Shown here: in pieces, positions 26,565-36,917 of the stretch | Numbering within the stretch: position 1 is the first letter of the stretch | Layout of the letters: the number at the start of each line of letters is the position of its first letter | Program-made: the position numbers and the translations under genes | NCBI RefSeq assembly: GCF_000280495.2 | Contig: NZ_CP018016.1 | Span: forward strand, 1,426,001-1,490,000 | DNA length: 64,000 nucleotides | DNA from: Kosakonia radicincitans DSM 16656 | GTDB lineage: Bacteria; Pseudomonadota; Gammaproteobacteria; Enterobacterales; Enterobacteriaceae | Direction: 5' to 3' | The notes under the pieces: generated by a model | Database searches by the model: none | What the model saw: only the letters and a program-made list of their open reading frames with translations | What the model was told of the DNA's origin: nothing

Positions 26565-28514
26565 TCACAGCACTTCGCGTACCGCAATACCGAGGCGCTG
26601 CATGCGTGATAACAACGTGGTGCGCTTCATACCAAGCCGCGCAGCCGCACCGCGAGGGCCAGCGACAATGCCGTTGGTTTCGCGCAGTACCTGAATAATG
26701 CGTGCCCGTTCCTCTTCGTCATTTTCCGGCGGTTCGGGGTGCATCATCTCCGCCACTTTCGGCAGCGGGAAGGGAAAAGGATCGTGAACCACCGGCTGCA
26801 CCATACTGACTGGCTGCGCATTGAGGTGCAGATTCAGTGTGTTATCGCGTGAAAGCAATACCGCACGTTCAATCACGTTCTCCAGTTCACGCACGTTGCC
26901 GGGCCATTCGTAGCGCATCAACTGGCGGAGAGTCTCTGCCGGGATGGTATCAATGGTGCGGTTCAGGCGACGCGCCAGTTTTTGCGTGAAATAGCGTGCC
27001 AGCAGCGGAATGTCATCCGGGCGCTCGCGCAGCGGCGGCAGCACTAGCGGGAAGACATTCAGGCGATAAAAGAGATCGTTGCGAAACTCGCGGTCGATCA
27101 CCATCTGGCGCAGATCGCGGTTGGTGGCGGCAATCACCCGCACATTCACCGGGATGGTCCGGTTGCCGCCGATGCGTTCGATCTCGCGCTCCTGCAATAC
27201 GCGCAGCAGCTTGGGTTGCAGTTCAAGCGGCATATCGCCGATCTCATCGAGGAACAGCGTACCCTCATCGGCCATTTCAAAGCGTCCGCGGTGCGTGTTA
27301 ATCGCGCCGGTAAAGGCACCTTTATCGTGACCAAACAGTTCGCTTTCCAGCAGGCTGGAGGGGATCGCGGCACAGTTGATTTTCACCAGCGGTTTATCTT
27401 TACGCGGGCTCATCTGATGCAGCGCGCGGGCGATGATCTCTTTCCCGGTGCCGGTTTCGCCGAGGATCAGCACCGTGCTGTCGCTCAGGGCGACAATATT
27501 GACCTGCTGGAGCACGTCGCGCATCGCCTCGCTCTGGTAAATAATGTCGCCGAAACTCTGGCTGGAGGCGATCTGCTCGTTGAGCTGGCGGTTTTCGCTG
27601 TTCAGATTCTCTTTCAGATGGATAACTTTGCGGTACGCGTCGGCATTATCGACGGCGATACCAATTCTGTCGGCGATCTGCTGTAGCAATCGACAATTTT
27701 GTTCAGTGAAAACGGATGCCTCATGGTGCGCCAGTAGCAGCACGCCCGTGGACTGGTGGCTGTAGGCCAGCGGCAAAATAAACACCGTGTTCAGCCCCTG
27801 CAGCGCCAACTGGCTGAGCACCGCATCGCTGTGCCACAGCGCCGCATCCTGATCCTGCTGGAGCAGCGCGCCGCGATGTTCGTTCAGCGCGGCCAGCAAA
27901 ACCGGGCTTTCACTGCGTAGCGGGAATCGCTCTGTTTCCGGCGGGCAACTGGGAAAATGGGTGACATGGCAGTTAAGCTGGTGTGAATGCAGCGTATCGC
28001 GCAGCACCATGCGAATATTATCGATGCCGAAAAAGCGGTGGATCTCCTGCGAAACATCCGCCACCAGATCGTCAAGATCGAGATGCGACAGCACCGAGTT
28101 AGTGATGTCCACCAGCACCCGGTGGTGATCGCGCTCTTCGCGCAACGCCGTGACTGACTGGCGGAGTTTTTCGCTCGCCAGCATCTCCTCCAGCGCCTGC
28201 GTCGCCAGCCGCGTCAGCCAGGCAAACAGCGCATTCTCTTGCGGGCTGAAAGTGCCGCCGTCGGTGCGCACAAAGCGCAGTTCTGCCACATCGCTGCCTT
28301 CCAGCAGCACCACGTGCAGCGAGCTGTCGCTGATTGTGTCGCCGTATTCGGCCGTGCAAAACGCCGCGCTGCCATCATCAAAACAGCGCCAGAAAGGGGC
28401 GTTATTGAGACGTAATTCAATAAACTGCACGGGGCTGAAGGGGGGCGGCAGGGGGATAAACGCCTGAAGAAGTGAAGCCTTATCATTCTGTTCCAGCAAC
28501 TGCTGTAAGATCAT
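26565..28514 (-). CDS. hyfR: Sigma-54-dependent activator HyfR (FhlA family)
   Basis: 649 residues (E. coli about 670; the difference is at the N-terminus). A GAF domain at roughly 140-295 should sense formate. The AAA+ domain shows the Walker A motif GETGTGKE (352-359) and the sigma-54 contact loop GAFTGA (399-404). A Fis-type helix-turn-helix ends the protein ([25 protein letters not shown]). HyfR and its paralogue FhlA activate the hyf operon with sigma-54; a matching -24/-12 promoter is seen upstream of hyfA. It is 267 bp downstream of hyfJ, a gap with no other gene. Confidence 0.95.
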   Translation of the reverse strand: MILQQLLEQNDKASLLQAFIPLPPPFSPVQFIELRLNNAPFWRCFDDGSAAFCTAEYGDTISDSSLHVVLLEGSDVAELRFVRTDGGTFSPQENALFAWLTRLATQALEEMLASEKLRQSVTALREERDHHRVLVDITNSVLSHLDLDDLVADVSQEIHRFFGIDNIRMVLRDTLHSHQLNCHVTHFPSCPPETERFPLRSESPVLLAALNEHRGALLQQDQDAALWHSDAVLSQLALQGLNTVFILPLAYSHQSTGVLLLAHHEASVFTEQNCRLLQQIADRIGIAVDNADAYRKVIHLKENLNSENRQLNEQIASSQSFGDIIYQSEAMRDVLQQVNIVALSDSTVLILGETGTGKEIIARALHQMSPRKDKPLVKINCAAIPSSLLESELFGHDKGAFTGAINTHRGRFEMADEGTLFLDEIGDMPLELQPKLLRVLQEREIERIGGNRTIPVNVRVIAATNRDLRQMVIDREFRNDLFYRLNVFPLVLPPLRERPDDIPLLARYFTQKLARRLNRTIDTIPAETLRQLMRYEWPGNVRELENVIERAVLLSRDNTLNLHLNAQPVSMVQPVVHDPFPFPLPKVAEMMHPEPPENDEEERARIIQVLRETNGIVAGPRGAAARLGMKRTTLLSRMQRLGIAVREVL

Positions 28515-28781
28515 GGATACGTCGCCCTTCCAGATTTAGCGAGCGTCATTTAAGCCGCAGGTGCGTTGCCTTTCCTTGCCCGGCTGATGCCAGATTCGCT
28601 GCGTTTTCCCTGACTGCAACCTGAATGACCTGCTAAAAAGCATGCAAATAAACGCAGTTTTCTCACCAGTTAACCGGTTTTCACTGTTGTTATGTCCTCG
28701 GACGTAAAAACCAGCACAAGGGTACAATACCCCTCTAATTTGTAATGTTACAGGCTTCACGTATAAACAAGGTGAATGAAA

Positions 28782-29195
28782 TTAATCCACCCGGCGTACC
28801 ATCAGATAGAGCGCCGGTTCGTGGGCCATATCCTGTAAGTGTTGTAATAGCTGGCGGCTCCAGCCTCGCCACGGTTCCTCCGCCGTTTTGGCCAGCCGGG
28901 CGAAATCGGGCGCCAGCAGATTGACATGGCTGGCGTCGATGACGATTTCGCCGAAGGTGAGCAGCCCCTGCATTTTACGCCGCGCGTCGGCGTCCTCCAT
29001 CAGCGTCAGCCACTGTTGGTAGGCATCCAGCGGGCAGGCCAGCGCGACGTTGAGGCAATCGATCACCCCAACGTGATGACCAATAGCCAGCGAGTAGTAC
29101 ATCACCTGACGGCTTTTCTCCTCCAGTTCAACGCTGTCATCGACAAACTTTTGCCGCAGCGTCCAGAACATCACCTGCGCGGTTTGCTCAGACAT
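28782..29195 (-). CDS. hyfJ: Formate hydrogenlyase-2 accessory protein HyfJ (HycH family)
   Basis: 137 residues from the ATG at 29195 ([20 protein letters not shown]), overlapping the end of hyfI by 8 bp; an in-frame start at 29213 would add six residues. It belongs to the HycH family, thought to help mature or assemble the hydrogenase large subunit. No metal motif is evident. It is the last structural-type gene before hyfR, matching the E. coli order. Confidence 0.9.
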   Translation of the reverse strand: MSEQTAQVMFWTLRQKFVDDSVELEEKSRQVMYYSLAIGHHVGVIDCLNVALACPLDAYQQWLTLMEDADARRKMQGLLTFGEIVIDASHVNLLAPDFARLAKTAEEPWRGWSRQLLQHLQDMAHEPALYLMVRRVD

Positions 29196-29964
29196 GGTGG
29201 CGCTCCAGCTCACTCATTAATTGCTGCACGATCGCCGTCAGACGGGGATCCGCCGCCTGTTGCAGCCAGGCATTCACCCGTGATGCGCGCTGGCCGATCT
29301 CGCCTTCGCTCAGCAACGCAAAAAGATGATCGACGATTTCGCGCCCCTGGCGATAACCCGCCAGTTGCCGCGCCTGGCGCTCAAGGGTCACGCGCAGCGC
29401 CAGCGGCAGAGCAGGCCAGTTGACGCTGGCCGTTTCGTTTGGTGTCTGGATATGGTCAACCGCGTGCAGTTTCTGCTCCAGCAGGCCCAGTGCTACCGCG
29501 AAACCATGAATGGTGGCCGCCGGCGTCGGCGGGCAGCCGGGGATCCAGACATCAATCGGCACGATGGTGTCGCTGCCGCCCCACACGCAGTAAAGATCGT
29601 GGAAAATTCCGCCGCCGACGCCGCATGCGCCGTAGGAGATAGCAATTTTATGATCGGGCGCGGCATCCCAGGCGCGTAAAGCGGGCATGCGCATCGCGCG
29701 GGTCACCGCGCCGGTAAACAGCAAAATGTCGGCGTGACGCGGCGAAGCCACTACTTTGATGCCAAAGCGCTCGGCGTCGAACAGCGGCGTAATGGCAGCG
29801 AAAATCTCGATTTCACAGCCGTTGCAGCCACCGCAATCCACGCGGTAAACATAGGCGGAACGCTGGATATCGCGCAGCAAAAGCTGTTTGATTTTTTGCG
29901 CTGACTCATCAAGCTGCACCGGCTGGCTGACATGCTGCGACAGTATCTTCAGGTCGGAACTCAT
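29188..29964 (-). CDS. hyfI: Hydrogenase-4 small subunit HyfI (NuoB-like)
   Basis: 258 residues (E. coli 252). It is the small electron-transfer subunit of the group 4 [NiFe] hydrogenase and homologous to NuoB. The proximal [4Fe-4S] cluster ligands are in CGGCNGC (Cys44, 47, 50) with further Cys in [11 protein letters not shown] and IPGCPPTP. It is cytoplasmic and faces HyfG. Start and stop overlap neighbours by 4 bp (hyfH) and 8 bp (hyfJ), showing a tightly packed operon. Confidence 0.95.
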   Translation of the reverse strand: MSSDLKILSQHVSQPVQLDESAQKIKQLLLRDIQRSAYVYRVDCGGCNGCEIEIFAAITPLFDAERFGIKVVASPRHADILLFTGAVTRAMRMPALRAWDAAPDHKIAISYGACGVGGGIFHDLYCVWGGSDTIVPIDVWIPGCPPTPAATIHGFAVALGLLEQKLHAVDHIQTPNETASVNWPALPLALRVTLERQARQLAGYRQGREIVDHLFALLSEGEIGQRASRVNAWLQQAADPRLTAIVQQLMSELERHHV

Positions 29965-30509
29965 GCTTGCTCCTCAAGATAGTAATGAATGTTGGTGCTG
30001 TTGTGGTGTTCCAGCGCGGCACGACGCCGACAGGCCGGGCAGATGCACGCCTGCGCGCGCAGGGAATCGGCCAGTTCCAGGTTGTTCTGGCTGAGGGTCA
30101 GCAGTTCAACCGCCAGTGTGACCGATTTTTCCGGCGCGAAAGGCACGCCGCATTCGGTGCAGTGCTGCAAACGAAATGTCGCGCGCACATACAGATCGGC
30201 TTTGCGGGTGACCGCCAGTTCAAACTCTTCTGACAAATGGATAGCCCGCGTCGGGCACACCTCTTCGCAACGGCCGCAGTAAATGCAGCGGCCAATAAAC
30301 AACTGCCAGACGCGGCGGTTTTCCTCTGGCGTGGTTTCCATGGTCAGCGCATTCGCCGGGCAGGCGGTAGTGCAGGCGCCGCAGGCAATGCATTGCAACG
30401 GATCCAGTTCGGGTTTACCGCGAAAACCGGGGCACACCTCCAGCGGCGCAAACGGGTATTTCACCGTGGGTTCGCCCGCCCTGAGAATGGTCTTCAACAA
30501 TTTCAGCAT
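29961..30509 (-). CDS. hyfH: Hydrogenase-4 ferredoxin-like subunit HyfH (NuoI-like)
   Basis: 182 residues. Two adjacent [4Fe-4S] binding motifs of the NuoI/HycF type: [15 protein letters not shown] (about 41-55) and [15 protein letters not shown] (about 76-90). Two more CxxC pairs at the C-terminus ([17 protein letters not shown]) are also seen in HycF. It passes electrons from the formate dehydrogenase arm to HyfI. It overlaps hyfI by 4 bp and follows hyfG by 11 bp. Confidence 0.94.
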   Translation of the reverse strand: MLKLLKTILRAGEPTVKYPFAPLEVCPGFRGKPELDPLQCIACGACTTACPANALTMETTPEENRRVWQLFIGRCIYCGRCEEVCPTRAIHLSEEFELAVTRKADLYVRATFRLQHCTECGVPFAPEKSVTLAVELLTLSQNNLELADSLRAQACICPACRRRAALEHHNSTNIHYYLEEQA

Positions 30510-30520
30510 CGTTTCTTTCC

Positions 30521-32254
30521 TTACTTCAGCGGCGAGTGGCGACGTTCAATGCCGTAACGTTCGATCTCTTTATAGGGCACGGTCGTCGATTTACGTTTAC
30601 GCACGTCAACCAGCGTGACGCGGTCCGTGCACGAGTAGCAGGGATCGAGGCTGCCGATAATTAGCGGCGCGTCGGAGACGGTGTTGCCGCGCAGCATATA
30701 GCGCAGCACAGGCCAGTTGGCGTAGGTGGCCGCACGGCAGCGCCAGCGGTAGAGCTTCTGATTGTCGCCGAGCATGCTCCAGTGCACATCTTCCCCGCGC
30801 GGCGCTTCAACATAACCGAGGGCGAATTTATGCGGCTGGTAGCTGAAGCCTTCGGTCAGCAGCGGCGTGTCCGGCAGGTTATCGAGGCCAAACTCAATCA
30901 TCGCCAGCGAATCAAACACCTCTTTTACCCGCACCATGAGGCGCGAGAAGACATCGCCATCCGGCCAGGTGAACAGGGTTTTCGGCAGGTTGCCGTAGTC
31001 GGCATAAGGGTGATCGAAGCGCAGATCGCGGGCGAAACCACTGCCGCGAATCAGCGGCCCCACCGGGCTGAAATCCCGTGCGACCTGGCGGTCAAGAATG
31101 CCGACGCCCTGGGTGCGCTGTGCCATGTTCGGCGTCGAGAGCAGCATATCCACCAGTTGCGTCACTTCGGCACGCATCTCTTTCACCAGTTGGATGGTCT
31201 TGACGCGTTGCTCTTTCAGAATGTCGCGGCGAATACCGCCAATCAGGTTCAGACCGTAGGTTTTGCGCGAGCCGGTCAGCAGCTCCGCCATCGTCATCGA
31301 CTTCTCGCGGATGCGGAAAAACTGCATAAACCCGGTGTCGAAACCGACAAAGTGGCTGGAAAGGCCAATGTTAAGCAGGTGGCTGTGCAGCCGCTCTACT
31401 TCCAGCAGCACCGAACGGATAGTGTGCGCACGCTGTGGCACCACAATGCCCAGCGCGTTTTCCACCGAGGTGGTATAGGCAACGCTATGGGCAAAACCGC
31501 AAATGCCGCAAACCCGATCCGAGAGGAAGGTGACTTCGTTATAGCCCATGCGGGTTTCCGCCAGTTTCTCCATGCCGCGATGCACATAGAACAGACGGTA
31601 ATCGGCATCGACAATCCGCTCTCCATCGACAAACAGACGGAAGTGGCCAGGTTCGTCAGAGGTGATATGCAGCGGGCCAATCGGCACGATGCGCGCAGAA
31701 TTGCCGCCATCATTGATAAAGGTGTAATTCTCCGTGTCGCTGGTCGGTTCCGGACGCAGGCGATAATCCATGGTGTCTTTGCGCAGCGGATGCAGATCGT
31801 CCGGCCAGTCGTCCGGTAAGACCAGCCGACGTTGATCCGGCAGGCCAACCGGGATCAGCCCGTACATATCGCGGATCTCACGTTCGCCCCACACGGCAGC
31901 GGGTACGCGCGGCGTCACCGACGGGAATTCCCGCGTATTGGCATCAACCAACGCTTTCACCACGATCCAGCACTTTTCCGCCCCTTCCATCGACAGTGCG
32001 TAATAGACTGCATAATGGCCGTTAAGGCTGCGTTCGTCGTTGCCAAACAGTACCGGCAGCCAGCCGTCATGCTGGTAATAGAGATAGTGAACAATCTCCG
32101 GTAACAGGTTGATCTTCACCGTAATGGTGACTTGTTCGAAGGTCTGGCGTTCTTCTTCCAGCACCGCGCCGGGAAACTGCATTTTCAACGCCGCAAGGCA
32201 GGCATTGCCGCGCGGCTGCTGGTGGTTCACGCTTGCTAAATAACTCACTTTCAC
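30521..32254 (-). CDS. hyfG: Hydrogenase-4 large subunit HyfG (NuoC-NuoD-like fusion)
   Basis: 577 residues. The N-terminal 170 match NuoC (30-kDa subunit; [13 protein letters not shown]), the remainder NuoD and [NiFe] hydrogenase large subunits. The Ni-Fe site cysteines are present: CGICGFAHS (249-257) and DPCYSC (537-542). The C-terminal extension after DPCYSC is about 35 residues, presumably removed by a maturation protease. It makes H2 in the FHL-2 complex. It overlaps hyfF by 4 bp. Confidence 0.96.
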   Translation of the reverse strand: MKVSYLASVNHQQPRGNACLAALKMQFPGAVLEEERQTFEQVTITVKINLLPEIVHYLYYQHDGWLPVLFGNDERSLNGHYAVYYALSMEGAEKCWIVVKALVDANTREFPSVTPRVPAAVWGEREIRDMYGLIPVGLPDQRRLVLPDDWPDDLHPLRKDTMDYRLRPEPTSDTENYTFINDGGNSARIVPIGPLHITSDEPGHFRLFVDGERIVDADYRLFYVHRGMEKLAETRMGYNEVTFLSDRVCGICGFAHSVAYTTSVENALGIVVPQRAHTIRSVLLEVERLHSHLLNIGLSSHFVGFDTGFMQFFRIREKSMTMAELLTGSRKTYGLNLIGGIRRDILKEQRVKTIQLVKEMRAEVTQLVDMLLSTPNMAQRTQGVGILDRQVARDFSPVGPLIRGSGFARDLRFDHPYADYGNLPKTLFTWPDGDVFSRLMVRVKEVFDSLAMIEFGLDNLPDTPLLTEGFSYQPHKFALGYVEAPRGEDVHWSMLGDNQKLYRWRCRAATYANWPVLRYMLRGNTVSDAPLIIGSLDPCYSCTDRVTLVDVRKRKSTTVPYKEIERYGIERRHSPLK

Positions 32255-33834
32255 TCTCCCTGGACGTGCGATGGTGTTGCCGACGTGGCGGTAGTATCAA
32301 ACGTGACCCACAGCCAGCTCAGCCGGGTGGGGCGCTCATCGTCGCCGGACAGTACGATGCTTGAGGCTCCGGCCAGCAAACGGCTGACCGGCTGCGGAAT
32401 ATGGGTACCCATCACCAGCATCATCACCAGTAACAGCACCATCGGAACGGTGGTCAGCCAGCCCCGTTCACCGCTGGCAACCTGCTGCGGCGGCGTGGCG
32501 AACAGCACTTTGGCGACCATGCGCACCAGCCCGCCAAGTACCAGCGTCAGCAGCAACAGCAGCACCAGCGTTACCACCAGGTGCTCAGCCGCCAGCCCGG
32601 CGGTGACAGTCATAAATTCACTGAGGAAGATGTTGAATGGCGGCATACCGCCGAGCGCCAGCGCACCGCCGCCAAGCAACACGGCGGTCAGCGGCATCAC
32701 TTTCAACATGCCGCATACCACATCCAGATTGCGGGTGCCGTACTTCAGCAGCACATTGCCGGAGCCGCAGAACAGCAGCGTTTTGGCGAGGCTGTGATTG
32801 AGGGTATGCAGCAGCGCGGCGAAGATGCCGAGCGGTCCGCCGATACCGAGCGCCACCGCCACCAGCCCCATATTTTCTACGCTGGAGTAGGCCAGCAGGC
32901 GTTTCATATCTTGCTGTACCAGGATGAAGAAGGCGGCAACGCCAACCGACAGCATGCCGAACACCAGCAGTAGCGTATTGGGGAAGCTGTCGCCAATGGC
33001 GTGACAAATAATGATGTAGTAACGAATCAGCACCAGCAGCGCGCAGTTGAGCAGCACCGCCGAGAGCAGGGCGCTCACCGGGCTGGGGGCTTCACTGTGC
33101 GCATCCGGCAGCCAGGCGTGCATCGGGAAAAGGCCGGTTTTGGTCCCAAAACCGATCAGCACAAAGACAAAAGCCAGCACCATTAATGTCGGGTCGAGTT
33201 TGCTGCTCTCTTTCAGCACTTCCGTCCAGAAAATGGCGTGATCCGGCTCGGCCATAAAGCTGGCGGCATTGGCATACACCAGCACGGTGCCGAACAGGCC
33301 AAATGCCACGCCAACGGTACAGATGATGATGTATTTCCACGCTGCTTCCAGCGAGGAGCGTTGACCGTAAATACCCACCAGAAACGCCGAGCTGAGGGTG
33401 GTGGCCTCAATTGCTGCCCACATCACAATCAGGTTGTTGCTGGTCACAACCAGTAACATGGTGAACAGGAACAGATGAAAGAAACCGTAGTAGTAACAGA
33501 GCGTGGATACGCTGATTTCGCCGTGATCGACTTCATGACGCATATAGCCAATCGAATACAGCCCGGTGAGAAAACCGATAATCCCCAGCAGCGACAAAAA
33601 TAGACCGCTCAAACTATCAATGTGCAGCCAGCGGTGCGCGCCGAAAATTTCCCCTTCCTGCACGGCTTCTGCCACCGTCCACAATGCGACAATCAGTAAC
33701 AGCGTAATGCCCAGTGAGTGCACCACCGTGACCAGCGTCCGCGCCGCATTCCCGCTCAACCGGCAGGCAAAACAGAGCGCAGAGACAACCAGCGGCGTCA
33801 ATAGCAACAGCGTGAACATCAATGCATGACTCAT
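32251..33834 (-). CDS. hyfF: Hydrogenase-4 membrane subunit HyfF (NuoM/N, MrpD-like)
   Basis: 527 residues (E. coli 526), about 14 helices. The proton-antiporter-like core is clear: [33 protein letters not shown] (conserved Lys and His) and [18 protein letters not shown]. HyfF has no equivalent in the smaller Hyc (FHL-1) complex, which is why FHL-2 is thought to pump protons. It lies in the inner membrane next to HyfB and HyfD. Confidence 0.95.
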   Translation of the reverse strand: MSHALMFTLLLLTPLVVSALCFACRLSGNAARTLVTVVHSLGITLLLIVALWTVAEAVQEGEIFGAHRWLHIDSLSGLFLSLLGIIGFLTGLYSIGYMRHEVDHGEISVSTLCYYYGFFHLFLFTMLLVVTSNNLIVMWAAIEATTLSSAFLVGIYGQRSSLEAAWKYIIICTVGVAFGLFGTVLVYANAASFMAEPDHAIFWTEVLKESSKLDPTLMVLAFVFVLIGFGTKTGLFPMHAWLPDAHSEAPSPVSALLSAVLLNCALLVLIRYYIIICHAIGDSFPNTLLLVFGMLSVGVAAFFILVQQDMKRLLAYSSVENMGLVAVALGIGGPLGIFAALLHTLNHSLAKTLLFCGSGNVLLKYGTRNLDVVCGMLKVMPLTAVLLGGGALALGGMPPFNIFLSEFMTVTAGLAAEHLVVTLVLLLLLTLVLGGLVRMVAKVLFATPPQQVASGERGWLTTVPMVLLLVMMLVMGTHIPQPVSRLLAGASSIVLSGDDERPTRLSWLWVTFDTTATSATPSHVQGE

Positions 33835-33838
33835 GGTA

Positions 33839-34489
33839 TTACCCCTTCAGCGCCGTAAGGTTGTTAACATCCAGCGTGCCGTGGGTGCGCCAGATTTTCC
33901 TTGCCAGCAGCGCCATCACAATCACGGCGAAAATGGCATCCGTCGCTATACCGATCTCAACCAGTTCCGGCGCGCGCCAGGCGAGCAGCGCCAGCACCAG
34001 ATGCGAGCCGTTTTCCATCAGGCAGTAACCGAATACCTGGCGCAAAATATTGCGCTGGCTGATGATGCACAGCAGACCCAGCAGGAAGTGACCGAGGGCG
34101 ACAGAGAGCGCTGGTTTAAGCTGGGCGACCATCGGCAGTTGCACCGGATGGACGACAAACCAGCACAGCAGCACAATGGCTGCGGCCATCAGCACCAGCG
34201 TTGCCGGGCCAAACAGCCGTTCCCCTGCGCCATCCGGCGCCATCTTGCGAAACGCATAGCCCATAATCAGCGGCACCAGCAGCACCTTGGTGAAGAAGGC
34301 GCTGAACGACCACATCAGCAGTTGTTCCGCATCCAGCAACTGCGACAGCGTGAAAAAGATGGAGACCAGCACCAGTGATTGCAGGGCATACAACCAGCAG
34401 GAGACGGAGTAGCGTCTGGCGCAGGTGACCAGCAGCGAGGTGAACATCATCAGCCCCGCCAGATTGTTAACAAGCAAAGTTCCCGTCAT
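33839..34489 (-). CDS. hyfE: Hydrogenase-4 membrane subunit HyfE
   Basis: 216 residues from the ATG at 34489 ([19 protein letters not shown]), the E. coli start and length; the frame upstream lies inside hyfD. Six to seven hydrophobic helices. HyfE is a small membrane subunit with partial resemblance to NuoK/MrpC, present only in Hyf-type complexes. The C-terminal stretch [20 protein letters not shown] is nearly identical to E. coli from memory. It is spaced 11 bp from hyfD and 4 bp from hyfF. Confidence 0.94.
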   Translation of the reverse strand: MTGTLLVNNLAGLMMFTSLLVTCARRYSVSCWLYALQSLVLVSIFFTLSQLLDAEQLLMWSFSAFFTKVLLVPLIMGYAFRKMAPDGAGERLFGPATLVLMAAAIVLLCWFVVHPVQLPMVAQLKPALSVALGHFLLGLLCIISQRNILRQVFGYCLMENGSHLVLALLAWRAPELVEIGIATDAIFAVIVMALLARKIWRTHGTLDVNNLTALKG

Positions 34490-34500
34490 CATCGACTCCC

Positions 34501-35940
34501 TTATCCAAGCCACGCCGCAGCAATCACGCTTGAGCACAGCGACATCACAATCAGAATGACCAGCACCAGTTTCATTGCCCACGGCAACGGTGCGGCCTGC
34601 GCCACCTCTTCACTCGCTTCGCCCGGTACGACGCGGCCAAACCAGTAGATAAACCAGCCGAAGCTGGCGACCGATTCCACCAGCGCCAGCACCATCACCG
34701 GCAGCAGGATCGGGTAGCTATTCGACAGCGCGAACCCGGCGGCAAAGAGGGGAAATTTGCTGAAGAAGCCGTTAAACGGCGGAACACCAGTGATGGCGAG
34801 TGCGGCAACGCAAAAGCCGATACCCGCCAGCGGCAGCGTGCGCATCACCCCACGCAAGCGCGGCAACAGGCGAGTGCCGCAGCTGTAGCTCAGCGCACCG
34901 GCGACGAGGAAGAACAGGCTCTTGGCGAAAGCGTGGTTGAAGATGTAAACAATCCCCGCTTTGAAGGCCAGCGGCGAACCGAAGGTGGAGAGCGACAGCG
35001 CGAGGAAGATCCATGCCAGTTGCGAAATGGTCGACCATGCCAGCAGCCGCTTCATATCTTTTTGCGGCAGGTACATCAAAAAGCCGTAGACCATCGTTAT
35101 CGTTGCCATCGCCACACCGACCCAGCCGATGACATGGGGTATCTGGCCGCCTTCGGCGATGGCGCGGGCGAAAATATAGACGCCGACTTTCACCATTGAC
35201 GCGGCGTGTAAGTAAGCGCTCACCGGGGTTGGTGCTTCCATCGCATCCGGCAGCCAGGCTTGTAACGGCAACTGGGCTGATTTCCCCCAGGCGGCAAACA
35301 GAATGCCGCCATACACCAGCAAGGTTGGCGCGCCCTGCAACTGGCTGATGGCGCTCAGGGCAAAGGTGCCGGTGTTGAGGAACAGCGTGGCGGCGGCCAG
35401 ATATAATCCCAGCGAACCAACATGGGTAATCAGCAGCGCTTTCATGGCCGCGCGCTGTGATTTTTCGCTCTGGTAATAGCTGATCAGCGCCCAGGAGCAG
35501 CCGCCGGTAATTTCGAAAAACAGCAGTTGACCCAGCAGCGTTGAAGAGAGCACCAGCCCGGACATCGCACCGATAAAAATCAGCAAAAACGCGTAGTAGC
35601 GATTGCTGCCATCGTGCGGATGCTCGCGGTTGCCGCGCGTCAGATAGCCGGTCGAATAGAGCGCCACCAGTAGGCCGAGAAACACCACCACAAACAGGAT
35701 CAGCGTGCTGATGCGATCGACCGTGAGGCCAAACAGCGCTATCTGTCCTGCCGCCAGCAGCGGAATATCCACCGCTTCGCGTCCGGCACTGTAGAAACTG
35801 AGCGCCAGCGACAGCGTCGCCGCCGTCGCCAGCAGGGCAAACAGCGTGGCAAGCTGCGGGGCGGTTCGCCGGGGAGACAGTGAGACGATCAGCGCGCCGA
35901 TAAAGGGCAGCAGCAGCGTCGTCAAAGCAAGAGTTTCCAT
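34501..35940 (-). CDS. hyfD: Hydrogenase-4 membrane subunit HyfD (NuoM/N-like)
   Basis: 479 residues, 13-14 predicted helices, antiporter-like subunit. The core shows GKSAQLPLQAWLPDAMEAPT (conserved Lys) and MKRLLAWSTISQLAWIFLAL. Like HyfF it is absent from FHL-1. It lies 16 bp downstream of hyfC. Confidence 0.95.
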   Translation of the reverse strand: METLALTTLLLPFIGALIVSLSPRRTAPQLATLFALLATAATLSLALSFYSAGREAVDIPLLAAGQIALFGLTVDRISTLILFVVVFLGLLVALYSTGYLTRGNREHPHDGSNRYYAFLLIFIGAMSGLVLSSTLLGQLLFFEITGGCSWALISYYQSEKSQRAAMKALLITHVGSLGLYLAAATLFLNTGTFALSAISQLQGAPTLLVYGGILFAAWGKSAQLPLQAWLPDAMEAPTPVSAYLHAASMVKVGVYIFARAIAEGGQIPHVIGWVGVAMATITMVYGFLMYLPQKDMKRLLAWSTISQLAWIFLALSLSTFGSPLAFKAGIVYIFNHAFAKSLFFLVAGALSYSCGTRLLPRLRGVMRTLPLAGIGFCVAALAITGVPPFNGFFSKFPLFAAGFALSNSYPILLPVMVLALVESVASFGWFIYWFGRVVPGEASEEVAQAAPLPWAMKLVLVILIVMSLCSSVIAAAWLG

Positions 35941-35956
35941 CGTTTTCCTGTGCTCC

Positions 35957-36904
35957 TTACAGACCGGTTAACCAGAGAACATACGACAGCGCAGCCAGAC
36001 TGAAGCCGAGCCAGGTAAGGTGATGCGTCAGCAAAAAGCGTCCGCGCGCCAGCGAGTTCTCCACCAGCGACGCCAGAACGAACACCACCAGCAATTTGAT
36101 AAGCGTGATAATCAGCGACAGCGCCATCGCGCCGATGCTCAGGCTGGCGGCATTGCCGAAGGGGAAAAACAGCGCCAGAAACAGCGCGGCCATTACTACC
36201 TGCTTCAGCCCGATGCCCCATTTCACCAGCGCCAGACCCGCGCCGGAGTATTCGGTCAGCGGCCCTTCCTGCAACTCCTGCTCGGCTTCTGCGACGTCGA
36301 AGGGGATTTTGCCCATCTCAATAAAGCAGGCGAACCCGCAGGCGAGTAGCGCTAGCAGAGTGGCGACCGGTGAGATCCAGCCTGACGCCAGCGTGTTGCT
36401 GATGGCGCTGATATTGGTGGAACCGGCCAGCAGCGCCAGCACCAACAGCGAAAGGATCAACATCGGCTCCACCAGAATGCCCAGCGTCAGTTCGCGGCTG
36501 GCACCGAGGCCGGAGAAGGGGCTGCCGGTATCAAGGCCGGAAAGGGCAAAGAAAAAGCGGAACAGCGCAAAGAGATAAATCAGGGTGATCAGATCGCCTG
36601 CGCCAGCGAAGGGCGAGGTGCGGATAAACAGCGGTAATGTCATCGCTACCAGCAACATGCTGCTGAGCAGCACCCACGGCATCACGCGGAACATCAGCCC
36701 GGAAGAGGCGGGCGCCACCGCCTGGCGTTTCAAAAGTTTTTGCAGGTCGCGGTAATCCTGCCAGATCCCAGGCCCTCGCCTTGAGTGCATGCGGGCGCGG
36801 ATCTGGCGCGAAATACCGGTAAATAGCGGCGTCAGCGCCAGCAACAGGGCAGCCTGGCACAGCGCAAACAACCCCAGTGACCACGCAGAAGTCTGTTCTA
36901 ACAT
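35957..36904 (-). CDS. hyfC: Hydrogenase-4 membrane subunit HyfC (NuoH-like)
   Basis: 315 residues from the ATG at 36904, the E. coli length, with GAGGAGG at good spacing; an ATG two codons upstream sits too close to that site. It is the NuoH/HycD-type anchor that connects the hydrogenase arm to the membrane: RQIRARMHSRRGPGIWQDY in loop 1 and FACFIEMGKIPFDVAEAEQE with the conserved acidic cluster. Thirteen base pairs separate it from hyfB. Confidence 0.95.
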   Translation of the reverse strand: MLEQTSAWSLGLFALCQAALLLALTPLFTGISRQIRARMHSRRGPGIWQDYRDLQKLLKRQAVAPASSGLMFRVMPWVLLSSMLLVAMTLPLFIRTSPFAGAGDLITLIYLFALFRFFFALSGLDTGSPFSGLGASRELTLGILVEPMLILSLLVLALLAGSTNISAISNTLASGWISPVATLLALLACGFACFIEMGKIPFDVAEAEQELQEGPLTEYSGAGLALVKWGIGLKQVVMAALFLALFFPFGNAASLSIGAMALSLIITLIKLLVVFVLASLVENSLARGRFLLTHHLTWLGFSLAALSYVLWLTGL

Positions 36905-36917
36905 CGTCATTCCCTCC

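Noticed and set aside
30782..31819. 345-aa open frame on the plus strand across hyfG
   Set aside because: Antisense shadow of hyfG; no ribosome binding site or domain, and hyfG is unmistakable.
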